NCBI GenBank assembly: GCA_027069385.1
Contig: JALXER010000273.1
Coordinates: forward strand, 1 to 14,446
Direction of reading: 5' to 3'
Length of the DNA: 14,446 bases
Source of the DNA: Paracoccaceae bacterium
Lineage (GTDB): Bacteria > Pseudomonadota > Alphaproteobacteria > Rhodobacterales > Rhodobacteraceae
The notes under the pieces were generated by a model. It was not told where the DNA came from. It searched no databases and was given only the letters and a program-made list of their open reading frames with translations. Positions 11,786-14,446 of this stretch are shown here, piece after piece; the first letter of the stretch is position 1; each line of letters starts with the position of its first letter. The translations under genes were made by a program, and so were the position numbers.

Positions 11786-14446
11786 ATGAACAATTCCGCG
11801 TACGCTATCGCCGGTATCGCCAAAGCCTCCATTAAACGTATCGCCATATTGCTGATTGTCATGCTGGGCCTGTCGGGGGCGGCGCTGGCGCAAAATGTTG
11901 ACTGGTTGATAAATATCGACGACGCCGGGTTTGACCCGATTCCCGCCGGTGGAGATATCGAATATACCATCGAAGTCGTCAATAACGGCTTTGACCCGGC
12001 ACCGGCCAATACGATCAGCGTGGATATTCCAGTTGACGCGACCTATATCGGTGCTACCGGTACAATATCGGGGTGTGTTTCCGTGCCGGCTTCGGGCGTT
12101 GGTCCGGCCACCGTTACCTGCAACGTTCCGGCGCTGGGCCCCTTGGGGGCTGAAAGCATGGTGATGACGGTTCACTCGACGGTCGAGGGGGCGATAGCCA
12201 TTACTGCCACTGTTCCGGTTTCAGCGGGTGGCGCGAATGACATCGACCCGGGCAACAATGTCGAGCCGGAAACCACGACGATCCTTAAAGGGGCAGACAT
12301 AGGAATCACGCTTACGACACCGGCAACCGCGGCTTCGGGCAGTACGGTTCCGCTTACGTTTGTTGCCATTAATAATGGCCCGAATGTTGCCGATGTCTTT
12401 GACCTGCATTTTCCGGTCCCTGCCGGTTTGACAAATGTTACCGCACCGGCGGGTTGTGTTCTTACCGGCGGAGTGTTTTTCTGTGACAGTATTGGTCCGG
12501 TCGCCGTAGGCGGTACGGTTACATATAACTTTACGGGGCAGATCTCGGCTGCCGCCGGATCGACCGTGACACCGTCTGGGTCGGTGCTCAATTCCGTTCC
12601 GGGCGACCCGATCGGCTCCAACAATACCGACCTGTCAAACATCACGGTTACCCCCGGTTCGGATGTTTCGATCACCAAATCCCGCAGCCCCTCGGGCGTT
12701 TTGCTTGTGGGTGACACTGTTTCCTTTACCCTGGATGCCCAATACACCGGCGACGACCCGTCAGACCTGGTGATTACCGATACGCTTCCGGCCAATTATC
12801 ATATCGACACCGTATCCGCGCCGGGCTGGGCCTGTTCGGTTGCCGGACAGACTGTTACCTGTACCCTCGCGTCAGGGTCCGGTGCCGGAGCCAATGTTTC
12901 TTTGGGATCTGTGGTTATCGATGCCACGATTATTTCGTCGGGTGCACCGGTGAATACCGCCGATATTTCGTCATCCGGCCCGACCGACCCCGATCTTTCC
13001 AACAACACTGCCTCGGACGGCGGCGCGGTGATTGATGAGCCGACGATCGATCTGTCTGCGGTTAAAACCGGCCCTGTACCCGCTTTGGGCGTGATCGGGA
13101 ACCCGTATGGTTTCAGCATCTCTACCAGCAATCTCGGGAATGCGGGTTATGTTGGCGACGTGGTCATGGTTGATCATGTGCCCCTGGGCATGACGCTGAA
13201 TTCTGCGGTGCTGAACGGTTGGGGCTGTACGCCGCTGCCCGCCGTTGGCCCGACCGATGTTACCTGCACGCGGACCTATACGTCGGGGTCGCCTCTGGCC
13301 GCTGGCGCAACCACACCCTCGGTTGATTTCACCGGAGAATTCACCCAGACCGGCCTGATCACCAACGGCCTGACCGTTTCTTCTGTCGGCGGGAACTATC
13401 CGGATAACAACCTGGGCAATAACGATATTACCTATGGGGTGACAGTCGTTGATGGCGGCACGGCGAGTGCGGCCGATATCGGGACTGTGAAACGAGCTTC
13501 GCTGGCTACCCTGCCCGTCGGACAGGTCCAGACCTTCGAACTTGAAATCACCAATGTTGCCGGTCCGGGTACATCCCATAACATCGATATTACCGATGTG
13601 TTTACGGGGCTGATCAACAGCAATGTCGGGGCCACCGGTGCGGGGTATATTTCGCATGTGCTGACACCCGGGGTTGCCACGGGTCTAAGCTGTTCCTCTG
13701 CTGCGGCGGGGGCAAGCGCGCGGCAATTGTCATGTACGATAACCGATCTTCCGGTTTGTACGCCCGGCTTGGATTGTCCGGTTATTACCGTGCAGGTTCG
13801 CCCGGGCGGCAATGGTGGCCCGCGGACCAATACGTTTAGCGCCATTTCATCGACCACTCCCGATCCGGATCTGAACAATAATTCGGCATCCGTGCCTTTC
13901 GTCGTGGAAGCACGCGCCGATGTGACGGTTACCAAAACCGCCACCCCCGACCCGGTTCCGGTCGGGCAGGATGTAACCTATGTGGTTGCGGCCCAAAACC
14001 TGGCCAACGGCCTGAGCGAAGCTGATGCGGTGACCATCACCGATGTGCTGCCCCATGATATGGTCGTTGTTTCCATCACGCCCTCGACCGGTTCTTGCAG
14101 TACGGCACCTGTTGTGGGCAGCGTTACGGCAGTTGCCAATGATACGGTGATTTGCAACCTTGGCGCGATTGGCAATGGTGGTCAGGAAACGGTAGCGATC
14201 GTTGTGCGGCCGAAATTCGGCCTGCTGGCCCAGACCATTACCAACAATGTATCGGTGGTGACCTCGACAACCGAACTAGATGCGACCAACAACGCGGCCA
14301 GCGTCGATGTGGACGTGATCGTTCCGGATGTGGACATTCTGATCAACAAAGCGGATTCGATCGATCCGGTGCCGATCGGGGATACAACGGTTTATACCCT
14401 GACAGTGACAAATACCGGCCCGTCTGCAGACGGGCCGGTATTTGTC
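11786..14446 (+). CDS. Secreted multi-repeat DUF11 surface protein, N-terminal 887 residues (3' end outside window)
   Basis: ATG 11786, with GAAGGA (11774-11779) 6 nt upstream, opens a frame that runs to the last base without a stop. The signal peptide has a long N-region (to R18), a core IAILLIVMLGLSGAA and cleavage after ALA (residue 35). The rest is seven tandem beta-sandwich repeats of about 110-150 residues starting near 37, 170, 293, 422, 563, 711 and 848, the last cut off. Repeats typically open with (A/S)DVxxTK...PVPVGxxVTYxxxxxN, have an ITDxLP strand, and close with DPDLSNNTAS or a variant. This is the DUF11 pattern of bacterial cell-surface and adhesin-like proteins. Every complete repeat has a Cys pair (for example WACSVAGQTVTC), suggesting one disulfide per repeat after export. 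Base composition is less GC-rich than in the neighbours. No anchor or secretion domain is visible; it would be in the missing C-terminus. The function is unknown: adhesion, matrix or S-layer-like roles are possible. Confidence 0.9.
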   Translation, partial: MNNSAYAIAGIAKASIKRIAILLIVMLGLSGAALAQNVDWLINIDDAGFDPIPAGGDIEYTIEVVNNGFDPAPANTISVDIPVDATYIGATGTISGCVSVPASGVGPATVTCNVPALGPLGAESMVMTVHSTVEGAIAITATVPVSAGGANDIDPGNNVEPETTTILKGADIGITLTTPATAASGSTVPLTFVAINNGPNVADVFDLHFPVPAGLTNVTAPAGCVLTGGVFFCDSIGPVAVGGTVTYNFTGQISAAAGSTVTPSGSVLNSVPGDPIGSNNTDLSNITVTPGSDVSITKSRSPSGVLLVGDTVSFTLDAQYTGDDPSDLVITDTLPANYHIDTVSAPGWACSVAGQTVTCTLASGSGAGANVSLGSVVIDATIISSGAPVNTADISSSGPTDPDLSNNTASDGGAVIDEPTIDLSAVKTGPVPALGVIGNPYGFSISTSNLGNAGYVGDVVMVDHVPLGMTLNSAVLNGWGCTPLPAVGPTDVTCTRTYTSGSPLAAGATTPSVDFTGEFTQTGLITNGLTVSSVGGNYPDNNLGNNDITYGVTVVDGGTASAADIGTVKRASLATLPVGQVQTFELEITNVAGPGTSHNIDITDVFTGLINSNVGATGAGYISHVLTPGVATGLSCSSAAAGASARQLSCTITDLPVCTPGLDCPVITVQVRPGGNGGPRTNTFSAISSTTPDPDLNNNSASVPFVVEARADVTVTKTATPDPVPVGQDVTYVVAAQNLANGLSEADAVTITDVLPHDMVVVSITPSTGSCSTAPVVGSVTAVANDTVICNLGAIGNGGQETVAIVVRPKFGLLAQTITNNVSVVTSTTELDATNNAASVDVDVIVPDVDILINKADSIDPVPIGDTTVYTLTVTNTGPSADGPVFV
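14407..14446. repeat. Perfect 40-bp palindrome ending exactly at the window end
   Basis: GACAAATACCGGCCCGTCTG (14407-14426) is followed by its exact reverse complement (14427-14446). The symmetry centre is TGCA at 14425-14428. It lies in the seventh DUF11 repeat and encodes a plausible TNTGPSADGPVFV strand, so it could be genuine. It may extend past the window. A fold-back at a contig end is the other explanation. Confidence 0.9.

Noticed and set aside
11904..11917. Second FNR-like match (TTGAT-AAAT-ATCGA) near the start of the DUF11 gene
   Set aside because: Only 8 of 10 defined bases match, and it lies inside the coding region just after the signal peptide codons, so chance is the simpler explanation.
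12172..13657. Three overlapping minus-strand frames (12172-12795, 12799-13131, 12971-13657)
   Set aside because: They are antisense to a continuous 887-codon + frame with signal peptide, ribosome site and regular repeats. They have no ribosome sites or family resemblance.

Overview
The window looks like chromosomal DNA of an alphaproteobacterium, most likely a Rhodobacterales (Roseobacter-type) species. The coding DNA is GC-rich. It carries crotonyl-CoA carboxylase/reductase (ethylmalonyl-CoA pathway), a LuxR/LuxI pair in the roseobacter arrangement, and an alphaproteobacterial-type SMC. Species placement is inference from gene content.

Layout. (1) 1-699: the 3' end of ccr on +, closed by a good intrinsic terminator at 732-752. 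(2) 700-2534: a quorum-sensing unit on +. A textbook FNR-type site (840-853) precedes a small conserved-looking protein (923-1138). Its 3' end overlaps a LuxR-type regulator (1083-1793), which is followed by a candidate lux box (1808-1827) and a LuxI-type acyl-homoserine-lactone synthase (1890-2534). (3) 2593-4098: a compact SF1B (RecD/Dda-like) helicase on +. (4) 4159-4695: an NADPH-dependent FMN reductase-like flavoprotein on -, convergent with the helicase and divergent from smc. (5) 4855-8316: full-length smc on +. (6) 8492-9697: a periplasmic MltB-type lytic transglycosylase on -, convergent with smc. (7) 9773-11272: a Tat-exported, methionine-rich multicopper oxidase on +, divergent from mltB. 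(8) 11273-11785: a gene-free spacer with strong hairpins and then a very AT-rich stretch. (9) 11786 to the window end: a secreted protein made of about 130-residue DUF11-type repeats. Its reading frame is open to the last base, so it is truncated by the window.

How the parts fit. The luxR-luxI pair forms a self-contained AHL circuit with a plausible autoinduction site, and the FNR-type box suggests it may also respond to oxygen or redox state. The other genes are mostly independent housekeeping or envelope functions. Their intergenic regions hold the less ordinary signals. The two convergent spacers (4100-4159 and 8320-8378) carry two copies of the same roughly 60-nt structured element. The smc 3' flank also has a parS-like 16-mer. 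The mltB start lies inside a palindrome that could be an operator or a translation-control hairpin. The window ends exactly at the end of a perfect 40-bp palindrome inside the DUF11 gene, which could be real or an assembly fold-back.

I found no tRNA, rRNA, CRISPR array, insertion sequence or phage gene. All functional calls rest on motif reading and family knowledge. No database search was run.
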